Shown here piece after piece: positions 35,033-44,311 of a stretch of 61,644 nucleotides of DNA. Source of the stretch: Lachnospiraceae bacterium UBA1721 (lineage in GTDB: Bacteria > Bacillota > Clostridia > Lachnospirales > Lachnospiraceae); contig DCIR01000071.1 in assembly GCA_002317155.1 (NCBI GenBank), positions 1-61,644 of the forward strand, given 5' to 3'. The notes beneath the pieces are model-generated. The model was given only the letters and a program-made list of their open reading frames with translations, searched no databases and was not told the DNA's origin. The stretch's first letter is position 1. Each line of letters begins with the position of its first letter. Made by a program: the position numbers and the translations under genes.

Positions 35033-37156
35033 ATGTTAGCAATATATAAGCGTGAAATGAAAGCGTATTTTACAACGATGATTGGCTATATTTTTATAGC
35101 TGTATCATTGTTTCTTATAGGACTGGGATTCTTTTCGTACAACTTGTACCAGGGATATCCTTACTTTTCATATACTGTTCAGGGATGTACACTGGTCCTT
35201 CTGGTATCGATTCCTTTTTTAACAATGAGGGCAATGTCAGAAGAAAGAAAGTCAAAAACAGAACAGTTATTTTTGACTTCTCCGGTTTCGTTAACATCTG
35301 TAGTGCTGGGTAAGTTTCTTGCTGCTTTTACAGTATTTGCGATTCCATGCGCAATTAGTTGTATTTATCCTCTTGTTCTTAGAAGATACGGAAGTGTTCC
35401 TCTTGGAGAAGCATATATTGCAATGCTCGGTTTTGTATTTTACGGAGCAGCATGCATAGCTATTGGATTGTTCTTTTCTTCAGTTGTTACTAATCAGGTT
35501 GTTGCCGCTATTTTAACATTTATTGCTTTGCTTTTAGGTTATTTAATGGCTTCAATCATAGCTCTTTTTAACAGCAATAGTAAGATTGCTTCCGATATAC
35601 TCGGTATTTATGATTTATCTACTCCTCTGAATTATATGACTAACGGAGTCATAGATTTATCTGCTATTTTTTACTATGTTACTGTTACTGTGCTTTTTAT
35701 TTTTCTTACGGTACAGTCAATTCAGAAGAGAAGATGTACCATTACTTCTGCAAATTTTGCAAAAAGCTCATTTAGTATTATAGGAATTATCGCTGCAATT
35801 GTTGTATTCATCGGAGCGAATGTTGCAGTAAAGCAGATTCCTGACAGATATACATCGTTTGATTTTTCATATAACAAAATTTTCTCAATTTCAGATTCAA
35901 CCGAAGAGTTTCTTGGCTCGTTGCAGGGTGACGTGACTGTATATGTTCTTTACAGTAAGGATGGTTACGATGAGTATGTTTCCAAGATGCTCGAAAAATA
36001 TGAGATTGAGTCGGAACACGTAAAAGTTGAATATATTGATCCGATGGAGTATCCCAGATTCTATCTTCAGTATACGGATACTACTCCTGAAGAGGGTAGT
36101 TTGATTGTAGTCAGCGGTGCGTACAGTAAAGTCATTCAGTATAGTTATCTGTATGAGTATGACTACAGTAATTATTATTATACAGGTGAAGTTGAAATTT
36201 CCGGTTTTGCCGGTGAAGGTCAGGTTAACAGTGCCATTGATTTTGTGCTGAACGGAACTATGTCTTCAGTATATGTTCTTACCGGACACGGTGAAGATGA
36301 GCTGGATGAATCTTATTATGAGACATTTGATCTGGCCGGAGCAAAATGTGAGTCGGTTAATCTCGATAATTATGATAGTATCCCTGGAAGTATATCCGGA
36401 ATCATTATTAATGGAGCAAAGGAAGATTTATCATCGGCAGATGTAGAAAAGCTGTATAAGTATCTTGATAATGGCGGAAAGATTCTTATCACACTTGCTC
36501 ACATGGAGAATGCTGCACCGAATCTTGATGAGCTTCTCGAGTATATGGATATTATGGTTACTGCGGGTAAAGTATTGGAAAATGATCCTAATTATTATTT
36601 GGATCAGCCCAATATGCTGTTACCTGAGATTACTGACAGTAAATATACCGGTAACCTTCCTGATTTTGCAGTTCTTCCTGATGCGGTCGGAATGATAGTT
36701 AATGATTATAGTGAATATGTATCCTATGATAAATTTATGACTACGACCAGAGATGCATTCCTTAAGGTTAATTATGAGGAGACAGGTATACTCAATGAGG
36801 AAGAAGGCGATTATGAAGATTCCTTCACTGTCGGTGTGGAAGCAAAGCGTCAGGAGATCGACGAGGATGGAATAGTTACCAATCCTGTTATGGTAGTTTT
36901 TGCGTCATCAGCTATGTTTACTTCAGAAATGGATGCACTGGTTAATAATTCGAATATTATTTTATTTTCGAATATTGTCAGCTCATTTGTAGAGGAATCA
37001 AATGATTCATTTGCATCTACTAAGTTACTGAATCTGCCTTTCCTTAATATAGACAGCTCTGCAAGAAATGTGATAATTGTTATTACCATGTTAATTATTC
37101 CTTTGTGTATTCTTGCATACGGAATCTATATTTGCATTAAGCGTAGAAGAAATTGA
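35033..37156 (+). CDS. ABC-2 permease fused to a GldG-like auxiliary domain
   Basis: The N-terminal about 235 residues form a six-helix ABC-2 (GldF-like) permease, starting MLAIYKREMKAYFTT. After a seventh hydrophobic segment (about 245-265) comes a large extracytoplasmic GldG-like domain (about 270-675, with SSVYVLTGHGEDELDESYY and LYKYLDNGGKILITL), then a C-terminal anchor (about 680-703) and basic end. GldF and GldG are usually separate genes, so this is a fusion. In Bacteroidetes Gld proteins serve gliding; in Clostridia the substrate is unknown. No DUF4340 gene follows. Confidence 0.88.
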   Translation: MLAIYKREMKAYFTTMIGYIFIAVSLFLIGLGFFSYNLYQGYPYFSYTVQGCTLVLLVSIPFLTMRAMSEERKSKTEQLFLTSPVSLTSVVLGKFLAAFTVFAIPCAISCIYPLVLRRYGSVPLGEAYIAMLGFVFYGAACIAIGLFFSSVVTNQVVAAILTFIALLLGYLMASIIALFNSNSKIASDILGIYDLSTPLNYMTNGVIDLSAIFYYVTVTVLFIFLTVQSIQKRRCTITSANFAKSSFSIIGIIAAIVVFIGANVAVKQIPDRYTSFDFSYNKIFSISDSTEEFLGSLQGDVTVYVLYSKDGYDEYVSKMLEKYEIESEHVKVEYIDPMEYPRFYLQYTDTTPEEGSLIVVSGAYSKVIQYSYLYEYDYSNYYYTGEVEISGFAGEGQVNSAIDFVLNGTMSSVYVLTGHGEDELDESYYETFDLAGAKCESVNLDNYDSIPGSISGIIINGAKEDLSSADVEKLYKYLDNGGKILITLAHMENAAPNLDELLEYMDIMVTAGKVLENDPNYYLDQPNMLLPEITDSKYTGNLPDFAVLPDAVGMIVNDYSEYVSYDKFMTTTRDAFLKVNYEETGILNEEEGDYEDSFTVGVEAKRQEIDEDGIVTNPVMVVFASSAMFTSEMDALVNNSNIILFSNIVSSFVEESNDSFASTKLLNLPFLNIDSSARNVIIVITMLIIPLCILAYGIYICIKRRRN

Positions 37157-37164
37157 GGTTGAAA

Positions 37165-37389
37165 ATGTCTGATAAAAAGCCAAATACCGATACTGATGCA
37201 AAAAGATATAAAAATCCCAGGTTAGAAGAGGAATATAAAAAACAGATTGAAAAAGAACAAAAGCTTCTTGAAGAGCAGGAGATAAAAGCCGGTAAGCTTA
37301 AGAAAAAGATGCTGATTTTTGGTATTATTTTAATCGTACTGATATTGGCATATATTGTGCTTGCATTATATAACAAGACTTTGGCTTAG
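37165..37389 (+). CDS. Small single-pass membrane protein
   Basis: A 74-residue protein starting MSDKKPNTD, highly charged with a coiled-coil-like stretch (about 22-45), then one transmembrane helix near the C-terminus (about 47-70). GAGG lies 6-9 nt upstream of this ATG; a TTG at 37153 overlapping the previous stop is an alternative. It starts 8 bp after the permease gene, so it may be an accessory subunit. I recognise no family. Confidence 0.65.
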   Translation: MSDKKPNTDTDAKRYKNPRLEEEYKKQIEKEQKLLEEQEIKAGKLKKKMLIFGIILIVLILAYIVLALYNKTLA

Positions 37390-37433
37390 CAAGTCTGTAA
37401 ATAATAGTCAGGACTAAATTAGAGGAGAAAATG

Positions 37434-38291
37434 ATGGCTAATCTTGGAAATCCACAGAACACCATAGAAATCATTCAGAAATATGAATTCCGTTTTCAAA
37501 AAAAATTCGGACAGAATTTCCTGATTGATACTCATGTCCTTGAAAAAATAGTGGATGCAGCAGGTGTTACCAAGGATGATATGGTACTTGAAATCGGTCC
37601 CGGAATCGGTACGATGACCCAGTATCTTGCCGAGGCTGCCCGCGAGGTTGTTGCTGTAGAAATTGATAATAATTTAATACCGATTTTGCAGGAAACGTTA
37701 GCGGATTATGACAATGTTGTCATAATTAGTAATGATATATTAAAGGTAGATCTCGAAGCACTTTCAAAAGAGCATAATAACGGAAGACCGATTAAAGTTG
37801 TAGCTAATTTACCTTATTACATTACTACTCCTATTATAATGGGACTTTTTGAAAGTAACGTTCCTCTCGATAACATCACTATCATGGTTCAGAAGGAAGT
37901 GGCTGATCGTATGCAGGTAGGTCCCGGAACCAAGGATTACGGTGCTCTTTCATTGGCAGTACAGTATTATGCCGATCCGGAGATTATTACTAATGTTCCT
38001 CCGAACTGTTTTATGCCCAGACCTAACGTAGGAAGTGCGGTAATCAGACTTACCAGATATCCTGAACCTCCTGTTAAGGTTGATGATGTGAAAAAGATGT
38101 TTGCTCTTATCAGAGCTTCATTTAATCAGCGTCGTAAGACTCTGGTGAACGGACTTAATAATGCTCCTGACCTTCATTTTACCAAGGAGCAGATTGCAGA
38201 AGCTCTTGCAAAAATGAACTTATCAGAAACCATCAGAGGAGAGGCATTAACGCTGGAACAATTTGCTGAACTCAGTAATATTTTAAAATAA
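37434..38291 (+). CDS. rsmA: 16S rRNA (adenine1518/1519-N6)-dimethyltransferase
   Basis: RsmA (KsgA) dimethylates two adjacent adenines in helix 45 of 16S rRNA. Diagnostic blocks are KKFGQNFLIDTHVL, VLEIGPGIGTMTQYL (SAM site), the catalytic NLPYYITTPI, and the C-terminal RASFNQRRKTLVNGL. AGGAG lies 6 nt before the ATG at 37434; an adjacent ATG at 37431 is equally in frame. The length of about 285 residues is normal. Confidence 0.96.
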   Translation: MANLGNPQNTIEIIQKYEFRFQKKFGQNFLIDTHVLEKIVDAAGVTKDDMVLEIGPGIGTMTQYLAEAAREVVAVEIDNNLIPILQETLADYDNVVIISNDILKVDLEALSKEHNNGRPIKVVANLPYYITTPIIMGLFESNVPLDNITIMVQKEVADRMQVGPGTKDYGALSLAVQYYADPEIITNVPPNCFMPRPNVGSAVIRLTRYPEPPVKVDDVKKMFALIRASFNQRRKTLVNGLNNAPDLHFTKEQIAEALAKMNLSETIRGEALTLEQFAELSNILK

Positions 38292-38364
38292 AATAGATTG
38301 ATAAAAATATATAGGTTTTTTGTAATATTTTCGTCACATCTTTCGATGGAAATGGCCTATTTTA

Positions 38365-38394
38365 TAGACATCAAGCCACAAGGTATGGTACAAT
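38365..38394 (+). promoter_or_regulatory. Candidate sigma-A promoter of the TPR/AAA-like gene
   Basis: TAGACA (38365-38370), an 18-bp spacer and TACAAT (38389-38394) form a reasonable promoter 81 bp upstream of the ATG. The -10 sits next to the left arm of the hairpin at 38376-38423, so transcripts would begin inside its loop. Confidence 0.4.
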
Positions 38395-38430
38395 TTGTTT
38401 AATTATGTGGACATATCTTGTGGTATTTTT
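38376..38430 (+). terminator. Terminator-like hairpin after rsmA
   Basis: CCACAAGGTATG (38376-38387) pairs with CATATCTTGTGG (38412-38423), with one G-T pair and a 24-nt loop, followed by TATTTTT. It probably ends rsmA transcription. A second inverted repeat, GTGACA/TGTCAC (38433-38455), follows just before the next ribosome site. Confidence 0.55.
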
Positions 38431-38474
38431 ATGTGACAAAATAACATTATGTCACGGAGACATGAGGTTTTACA

Positions 38475-41400
38475 ATGGATAAGTACGAGTACAAAGTAAG
38501 AGCTGATGAAATCAGGGATTTGATTTCACAGGGACAATATGGAAAGGCTGCAGAACTTGCGGACACAATCGATTGGAGTAGGGTTAAAAAGACTGCTATT
38601 TTGTGTACCATAAGTGACCTTTATAAGAAAAACAGACGATATGATGATGCAATCGAGCTTCTTCAGCTTGCATATGAGAGAAATCGTGGAGGAAAGGATA
38701 TTTTATATTCTCTCTGCGAACTGTATATCAAGACTAACAACATCATTAATACCGTATCTACATACAAGGAATTTCTTAAAGTTGCCAGCAGTGATTCGCG
38801 CAGATATATTCTCCAGTACAAGATTTATGAGATGGAGGATGTTACTCTCGAGGAGCGCATTGAAGTTCTTGAGGAATTAAAGAGCAGAGATTATCGTGAA
38901 AAGTGGGCATATACACTTGCTTACTTGTATCACAGAGCAGGACTTGCCACCAAGTGTGTTGAGGAATGTGATGAGCTTATCCTTTGGTTCGACGAAGGTA
39001 AGTATGTGTATATGGCAATGGAGCTTAAGATGCGCCATCAGCCTCTTACTCCTTCGCAGCAGGAAAAGTATGACCATCGTTTTGATACAATGAATGGTAT
39101 CAGCTGGCAGAGCCAGTTTACCGAGAGTGCACCTGAGGCTCAGGCAACTGAAGCTGCTACAGAAGTGGATAGTCAGTCAGGCGAGCAGGAAGAAAAAGCT
39201 GCTACTGCGGCTGCACCTATTTCAGATATGGAGAAGGCTGCACTTGCCGGACAGACTGTAGTATATAATCCTGTTCAGGATGTTACCGGTAAGAGCGTAA
39301 TGGTTCCTAATGGAAACACAGTTGTAGTAGGTGGTTCAAGAGGAGCTGTAACCAGCGCAGAAGCTATTGCACTTTCTATGGGTTATACCCAGGTATATCA
39401 CGGAATGGAGCCTGAACCCGAGATTCAGGTTAAGCCCGTTGATGTAGGTGAATACAATACTATTAATCTTCAGCAGGCTCTTGCAGAGGGTGTTGCTGAG
39501 GTTTTGGATAAGAATGGCGAGAATACTGCTAATATTGATAGCATTATAAAAGCAGACACAAAGGAAATTTATCCTTCACAAATCGCAGAGTCTGTTCAGT
39601 CAGCACCCACACAGGTAATTCCTGCCCAGGCAATTTCAGCACAGACTGCTTCTACACAGTCAGCGCCTTCACAGCCGGCCCCTGTAAATTATGTGCCTCA
39701 GGCAGTGACAGATAAGACTGTTGTTATTGCTACAATGTCAGGTTCGTTTGATGCAACCAAGACAATTCCTTTGCATGATATTCAGAAGTCTATCAATTCA
39801 ATGGAAGCAGGAAAGAGTGAGGCTCCTGCAGAGGCAGCACCTATTCCTGTACCCGTGCCTGTTCCTCAGGGAACCGAGCAGGCAGCAGTACAGCCTACGC
39901 CTGTAGATACTTCAGTTTATACAGGAAATACAATTCCTTTATATAACAATGATCTTATCAACAGTATTACAATGCCCAGAAGTAATTTTGGTGCAACCAA
40001 GGTTATTTATCCTGAACTTACTCAGGAACAGGAGGCAGCAGCCAATGCAGCTATGTCGGCACAGCCTCCGGAGCAGCTTGCAGAAGTTATGACTCAGGAG
40101 CCTGATGGACAGTTAAGTCTTGTAATGCCTGAGGATAAGGTTAAATTGGTAAGTCAGATTACCGGACAGCTTAGCATTAATGATGTAATGGTTGAGTGGA
40201 ATCGTCTCAAGTATGAGAGAGAGGAACTCAATCGTCAGAGATATCATGAGATAGTTAAGCAGCAGACCGGTGAAATATTCAACGAGTTTGAAAGAGCTGC
40301 ACTTAATGGTGTACTTGAGACTCTTGAGAAGGAAAGTGAAGAAGCTGCAAGAGCTAAGGAAGAAGCAGAAAAGAAGACTAACGGTGTAGTAGAACCTCAG
40401 GCTGAGGCAGTTGAAGAGACTACATCAGCTGAAGCAGGGGAAATGGCGGAAGCTTTGGCAGCTGTAAATGCAGCTGTTGCTGAGGTTGAAGTTGCTGAAG
40501 AAGCTCCTGTGGTTGTAGAAGTAGCAGAGGCAGATGCTCAGGTTGCTATAGAAATTGCAGAAGTTGAAGCCGGCATAGCGGAGAATCTTGCTGAGGCAGA
40601 AGCCGAGGTGATTGAAGAGTCTGCAGAGGCAGAAGCTGAGTCAATTGAAAAGGCTTTAGAGGCAGCAGCTGAAGAAATCGATGAGACCGCAGAGACAGAA
40701 GCGGAAGTAATTGAGGAAGCTACAGAGGCAGAGGCTGAAGTAGTTGAAGAGGCTGCAGAGGTAGAAGCTGAAGCAATCGAGGAGACCGTAGAAGCAGAAG
40801 CTGAGGTAGTCGAAGAAGTTACAGAGACAGAAGCTGAAGCAATCGAAGATACTACAGAAACAGAGGCTGAAGTTATCGAAGAAACTTCTGAAGCTGACGA
40901 AGAGTATGAAGAGGACGAATATGATGAGGATGAGGAATCCGAAGAAGAATCGTCCGAGGAGGAAGTTGATCCCAGAGATAAGTCATATCATGTAATAGGT
41001 ATGAATGAGACCACCAACCTCTACATGAATAAGAAAAAGAAGAAGCTTGAAGCTAAAGCTGCTGAGGAATCAGTTAAGTCTGAATCTGCTGAAGAAGATG
41101 AGGATGACGATACCAGAGAACTGACTCCCGAAGAAAAGGAACTTTTTGGCCCTTATCTTAACAGTAAGGAGTCACGCAAACAGCTTATCAATGTAGTAGA
41201 TAATATTAGTATGGCTTCATATACCGGTAACGTTATTATTACTGGAGGTGATGAGTCTGATGTATCAAATCTTGCCACCGTTATTATGAAGGACATCAAG
41301 CAGACTGATAGTAATTTCTCAGGAAAAGTAGCAAGAGTTCCCGGAAAGAGTCTGAATAACAAGAAGATGGAAGCAATTATCAAGCAGCTTTCAAACGGTG

Positions 41401-41858
41401 CACTTATTATCGAAAATGCATCAGCAATGTCAGATAACACTGCAGCAAATCTTTATAAGTGCCTCGATACAGAGAATCTTGGAATTATCATTACAATGCT
41501 TGATACAGAGAGAAATATGGAAAAGCTCTTAAGCAGAGCTCCCAGATTGTCACCTCTCTTCACTGCAAGAATGAATGTTAAGCCTCTTTCAAAAGAGCAA
41601 CTTGCAGAATTTGCAGTAAAATATGCTTATGAGCAGGAATTTTCAATTGATCAGATGGGTATGCTCGGTCTTCACAGAATGATCGAGGCGAGACAGACTT
41701 CTACTCACTCAGTTAATGTTGTTGAAGTAAAAGAGATTGTAGATCAGGCAATTGCTCATGTTAAGAAAAAGACAATTGGACATTTCTTTGATATTCTTGG
41801 GGGAAAGAGATACGATAGCGAGGATATGATTATCCTTGGAGAAAAGGATTTTCGATAA
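38475..41858 (+). CDS. Large TPR / hendecad-repeat / degenerate AAA-like protein
   Basis: 1127 residues, multi-part. About 1-205: helical TPR-like repeats (KVRADEIRDLISQGQYGKAA). About 215-600: low-complexity Ala/Pro/Gln/Thr-rich linker with scattered conserved islands (VVYNPVQ, TKTIPLHDIQKS). About 600-708: Glu/Ala-rich helix. 709-807: nine tandem 11-residue repeats. 808-850: very acidic. About 883-1127: resembles the SpoVK/CbbX AAA fold, with LLSRAPRLSPLF followed by PLSKEQLAEFAVKYA. The Walker A position reads ITGGDESDVSN and the Walker B position LIIENAS, so nucleotide hydrolysis is unlikely. It is cytoplasmic, with no signal peptide. It sits 71 bp upstream of glgB. Function unknown; a scaffold is my best inference. 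Confidence 0.85.
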   Translation: MDKYEYKVRADEIRDLISQGQYGKAAELADTIDWSRVKKTAILCTISDLYKKNRRYDDAIELLQLAYERNRGGKDILYSLCELYIKTNNIINTVSTYKEFLKVASSDSRRYILQYKIYEMEDVTLEERIEVLEELKSRDYREKWAYTLAYLYHRAGLATKCVEECDELILWFDEGKYVYMAMELKMRHQPLTPSQQEKYDHRFDTMNGISWQSQFTESAPEAQATEAATEVDSQSGEQEEKAATAAAPISDMEKAALAGQTVVYNPVQDVTGKSVMVPNGNTVVVGGSRGAVTSAEAIALSMGYTQVYHGMEPEPEIQVKPVDVGEYNTINLQQALAEGVAEVLDKNGENTANIDSIIKADTKEIYPSQIAESVQSAPTQVIPAQAISAQTASTQSAPSQPAPVNYVPQAVTDKTVVIATMSGSFDATKTIPLHDIQKSINSMEAGKSEAPAEAAPIPVPVPVPQGTEQAAVQPTPVDTSVYTGNTIPLYNNDLINSITMPRSNFGATKVIYPELTQEQEAAANAAMSAQPPEQLAEVMTQEPDGQLSLVMPEDKVKLVSQITGQLSINDVMVEWNRLKYEREELNRQRYHEIVKQQTGEIFNEFERAALNGVLETLEKESEEAARAKEEAEKKTNGVVEPQAEAVEETTSAEAGEMAEALAAVNAAVAEVEVAEEAPVVVEVAEADAQVAIEIAEVEAGIAENLAEAEAEVIEESAEAEAESIEKALEAAAEEIDETAETEAEVIEEATEAEAEVVEEAAEVEAEAIEETVEAEAEVVEEVTETEAEAIEDTTETEAEVIEETSEADEEYEEDEYDEDEESEEESSEEEVDPRDKSYHVIGMNETTNLYMNKKKKKLEAKAAEESVKSESAEEDEDDDTRELTPEEKELFGPYLNSKESRKQLINVVDNISMASYTGNVIITGGDESDVSNLATVIMKDIKQTDSNFSGKVARVPGKSLNNKKMEAIIKQLSNGALIIENASAMSDNTAANLYKCLDTENLGIIITMLDTERNMEKLLSRAPRLSPLFTARMNVKPLSKEQLAEFAVKYAYEQEFSIDQMGMLGLHRMIEARQTSTHSVNVVEVKEIVDQAIAHVKKKTIGHFFDILGGKRYDSEDMIILGEKDFR
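40599..40895 (+). repeat. Nine in-frame 33-bp repeats encoding an 11-residue (hendecad) unit
   Basis: Nine consecutive units with the pattern E-A-E-x-I/V-E-E/D-x-x-E-A/T (residues 709-807), for example EAEVIEEATEA and EAEAIEETVEA. The 11-residue period fits a right-handed hendecad coiled coil or a single alpha helix. Unit sequences vary at the third base, so the array is not a recent expansion, but it could change copy number by slippage. Confidence 0.85.
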
Positions 41859-41929
41859 AGCGGTAGATTAATTTAACTGTCTATGACAGTCATATGGTAT
41901 TGGAATTAAATTAATTCGGAGGATACATA

Positions 41930-44026
41930 ATGGCAAAAACACAGTCAAAGTCAGGGGTTGAAGTGCCGACAGAAATAAAGACTACATCAAAAAAGACTCC
42001 TGCATCAGCTAAAACTGCTACAACAAAGAAAGCCTCTACAGCTAAAACAACAGCTAAGAAAACTGCACAGGCTTCAAACAAGAGTAAAACTTCTTCTGAA
42101 AAGAAGGTATATTCTAGAGATCAGCAAATGATAATCAGTGCTGATGACCAGTATTTGTTTGGTAACGGAACTCACTATGATATTTATAAGAAGCTTGGTG
42201 CGCATCTTTCAGTAGAGAATGGTGTAAAAGGAACTTATTTTGCAGTTTGGGCACCTAATGCAGAAGCAGTGAGTGTAGTTGGTTCTTTTAATGGATGGGA
42301 AGAAAGAGCCAATGTAATGACAAAGCTTGGCGAAGTAGGAATTTGGGGAGTATTTGTTCCTAATGTCGGTGTAGGAGCAATGTATAAATTCCTGATTCGT
42401 ACTCTTGATGGACGTAACCTTTATAAGGCTGATCCATATGCCAATTACGCAGAGTTTCGTCCCGGAACAGCATCTATCGTTACTGACCTTGAAGGTTTTG
42501 AGTGGGAAGATGCTAAGTGGGTTGAGGCAAGAGATAAGAGAAATATCGATGATATAAATAAGAGTCCTATGGCAATTTATGAATGCCATATCGGTTCATT
42601 CATGAAGCATCCTAACGGAACTGAAGATGGATTCTATAATTACAGAGAATTTGCCACCAGAATCGTAGAGTATTTGAAGGAAATGAAGTACACCCATATT
42701 GAACTTATGGGAATAGCTGAGCATCCTTTCGATGGTTCATGGGGTTATCAGGTTACCGGTTATTATGCTCCCACATCAAGATATGGTGAGCCTAAGGATT
42801 TCATGTATCTTATAAATGAACTTCATAAAAATGGCATTGGTGTCATTTTGGACTGGGTACCTGCTCACTTTGCTACTGATGCTCACGGACTTGCAGAGTT
42901 TGACGGTACATGCATTTTTGAACATCCGGATCCCAGACTTGGAGAGCATCCTGATTGGGGAACCAAGATTTTCAACTATACTAAGCCCGAAGTTACCAAT
43001 TACCTTATTGCCAATGTTCTTTATTGGATAAGAGAGTTCCACGTTGATGGTATTCGTGTAGATGCGGTAGCTTCTATGCTTTATCTTGATTATGGTAAAA
43101 AGGATGGCCAGTGGATTCCTAATAAGTTCGGTGGAAACAAGAACCTTGATGCGATTGTATTCTTCCATCATCTTAATTCGGTAGTACGCGGAACTTATCC
43201 CGGATTCCTTACAATTGCAGAGGAATCAACTGCATGGCCTCATGTAACAGGACCTATCGGTGATGACGAGGGACTTGGATTTACCTTTAAGTGGAACATG
43301 GGATGGATGCATGATTTTTGCGAGTATATGAAGTTAGATCCTCTGTATCGTAAGGGAAGTCATCATTCAATGACATTTGCGATGACATACAATGAGAGTG
43401 AGAATTATATTCTTCCTCTTTCTCATGATGAGGTAGTGCATCTTAAGTGTTCAATGGTTAATAAGATGCCCGGTTATACTGTAGATAAGTATGCTAACCT
43501 TCGTGTCGGATATACCTATATGTTCGGACATGAAGGAAAGAAGCTTCTTTTCATGGGTCAGGATTTTGCTCAGGAAAGAGAGTGGAGCGAGGAGCGCGAG
43601 CTTGACTGGTTCCTTCTCGGTGAGAAGAATAATTCCGGAATGAAGAATTATGTTCGCGACCTTCTTGAAATGTACAGAAGCTATCCTTGCCTCTATACAT
43701 TTGATAACAGTTGGAAGGGCTTCGAGTGGATGAATGCAGATGATGCGGATCGTAGCATTTATTCATGGGTTCGTCGTGATGAGACCGGCAAAAAGAACCT
43801 GCTCTTCATTTTGAATATGACTCCTATTAAGTGGGAAAAGTACATGGTTCCCGTTCCGAAGAATAAGAAGTACAAGCTTGTACTTAATTCTGATGAGGAA
43901 AAATATGCAGGATGGGGTAAGCCGGTTGCAGCAGAGTTACAGGCAGAAAAGAAGCCTTGTTGCCAGCAGCCTTTCTCAGTATCACTTGATATAAATCCTT
44001 ATACTGCACTTGTGTACGAGTTTTAA
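41930..44026 (+). CDS. glgB: 1,4-alpha-glucan branching enzyme with basic N-terminal tail
   Basis: A GH13 enzyme that introduces alpha-1,6 branches into glycogen. The N-terminal about 60 residues are Lys/Ala/Thr/Ser-rich and histone-H1-like. Then come a CBM48 domain (about 80-180, VWAPNAEAVSVVGSFNGW), the GH13 barrel with nucleophile Asp378 (GIRVDAVAS), acid/base Glu431 (TIAEES) and the third carboxylate in LSHDEVVH, and a C-terminal beta domain. The core length is normal. No other glg gene is nearby, so it is not in a glycogen operon. A strong terminator follows. Confidence 0.96.
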   Translation: MAKTQSKSGVEVPTEIKTTSKKTPASAKTATTKKASTAKTTAKKTAQASNKSKTSSEKKVYSRDQQMIISADDQYLFGNGTHYDIYKKLGAHLSVENGVKGTYFAVWAPNAEAVSVVGSFNGWEERANVMTKLGEVGIWGVFVPNVGVGAMYKFLIRTLDGRNLYKADPYANYAEFRPGTASIVTDLEGFEWEDAKWVEARDKRNIDDINKSPMAIYECHIGSFMKHPNGTEDGFYNYREFATRIVEYLKEMKYTHIELMGIAEHPFDGSWGYQVTGYYAPTSRYGEPKDFMYLINELHKNGIGVILDWVPAHFATDAHGLAEFDGTCIFEHPDPRLGEHPDWGTKIFNYTKPEVTNYLIANVLYWIREFHVDGIRVDAVASMLYLDYGKKDGQWIPNKFGGNKNLDAIVFFHHLNSVVRGTYPGFLTIAEESTAWPHVTGPIGDDEGLGFTFKWNMGWMHDFCEYMKLDPLYRKGSHHSMTFAMTYNESENYILPLSHDEVVHLKCSMVNKMPGYTVDKYANLRVGYTYMFGHEGKKLLFMGQDFAQEREWSEERELDWFLLGEKNNSGMKNYVRDLLEMYRSYPCLYTFDNSWKGFEWMNADDADRSIYSWVRRDETGKKNLLFILNMTPIKWEKYMVPVPKNKKYKLVLNSDEEKYAGWGKPVAAELQAEKKPCCQQPFSVSLDINPYTALVYEF

Positions 44027-44109
44027 TAAAAGAGGTTCGGTATGAATTTTATTAAATGAATTCATATTAAGAATCTTTAAGGAAGAAGTTAATTAATACG
44101 CAATTCGAA

Positions 44110-44146
44110 AGTAGTGTTGTCTCTTGGAGATGACACTACTTTTTTT
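44110..44146 (+). terminator. Terminator after glgB
   Basis: AGTAGTGTTGTCTC pairs with GAGATGACACTACT, with two G-T pairs and a 3-nt loop, followed by a T-run. Confidence 0.9.
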
Positions 44147-44208
44147 AATGCGAGTTAAGTAAAACTTGTGCCGGAATGAATTAATAACAGAAATTCTATC
44201 TGTAGGAT

Positions 44209-44235
44209 TAAGAAAGAACGATATGTTTCCGAAAT
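44209..44235 (+). promoter_or_regulatory. Candidate sigma-28 (FliA/SigD) promoter of the filament module
   Basis: TAAG (44209-44212), a 15-bp spacer and TCCGAAAT (44228-44235) resemble the SigD consensus TAAA-N15-GCCGATAT, with three mismatches. It lies 76 bp upstream of the 999-residue gene and would serve it plus fliC, since only 15 bp separate the two. Confidence 0.35.
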
Positions 44236-44311
44236 AAGTATTAGTCAGATTAAAAAGTTTGTGAAATAAGTAGCGGTATGACAGACATTTGAATTTCCAC
44301 GAGAGGTTTCT

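Noticed and set aside
40599..40895. CRISPR-like repeat array
   Set aside because: The 33-bp periodicity is in-frame, without spacers, and encodes an 11-residue protein repeat.
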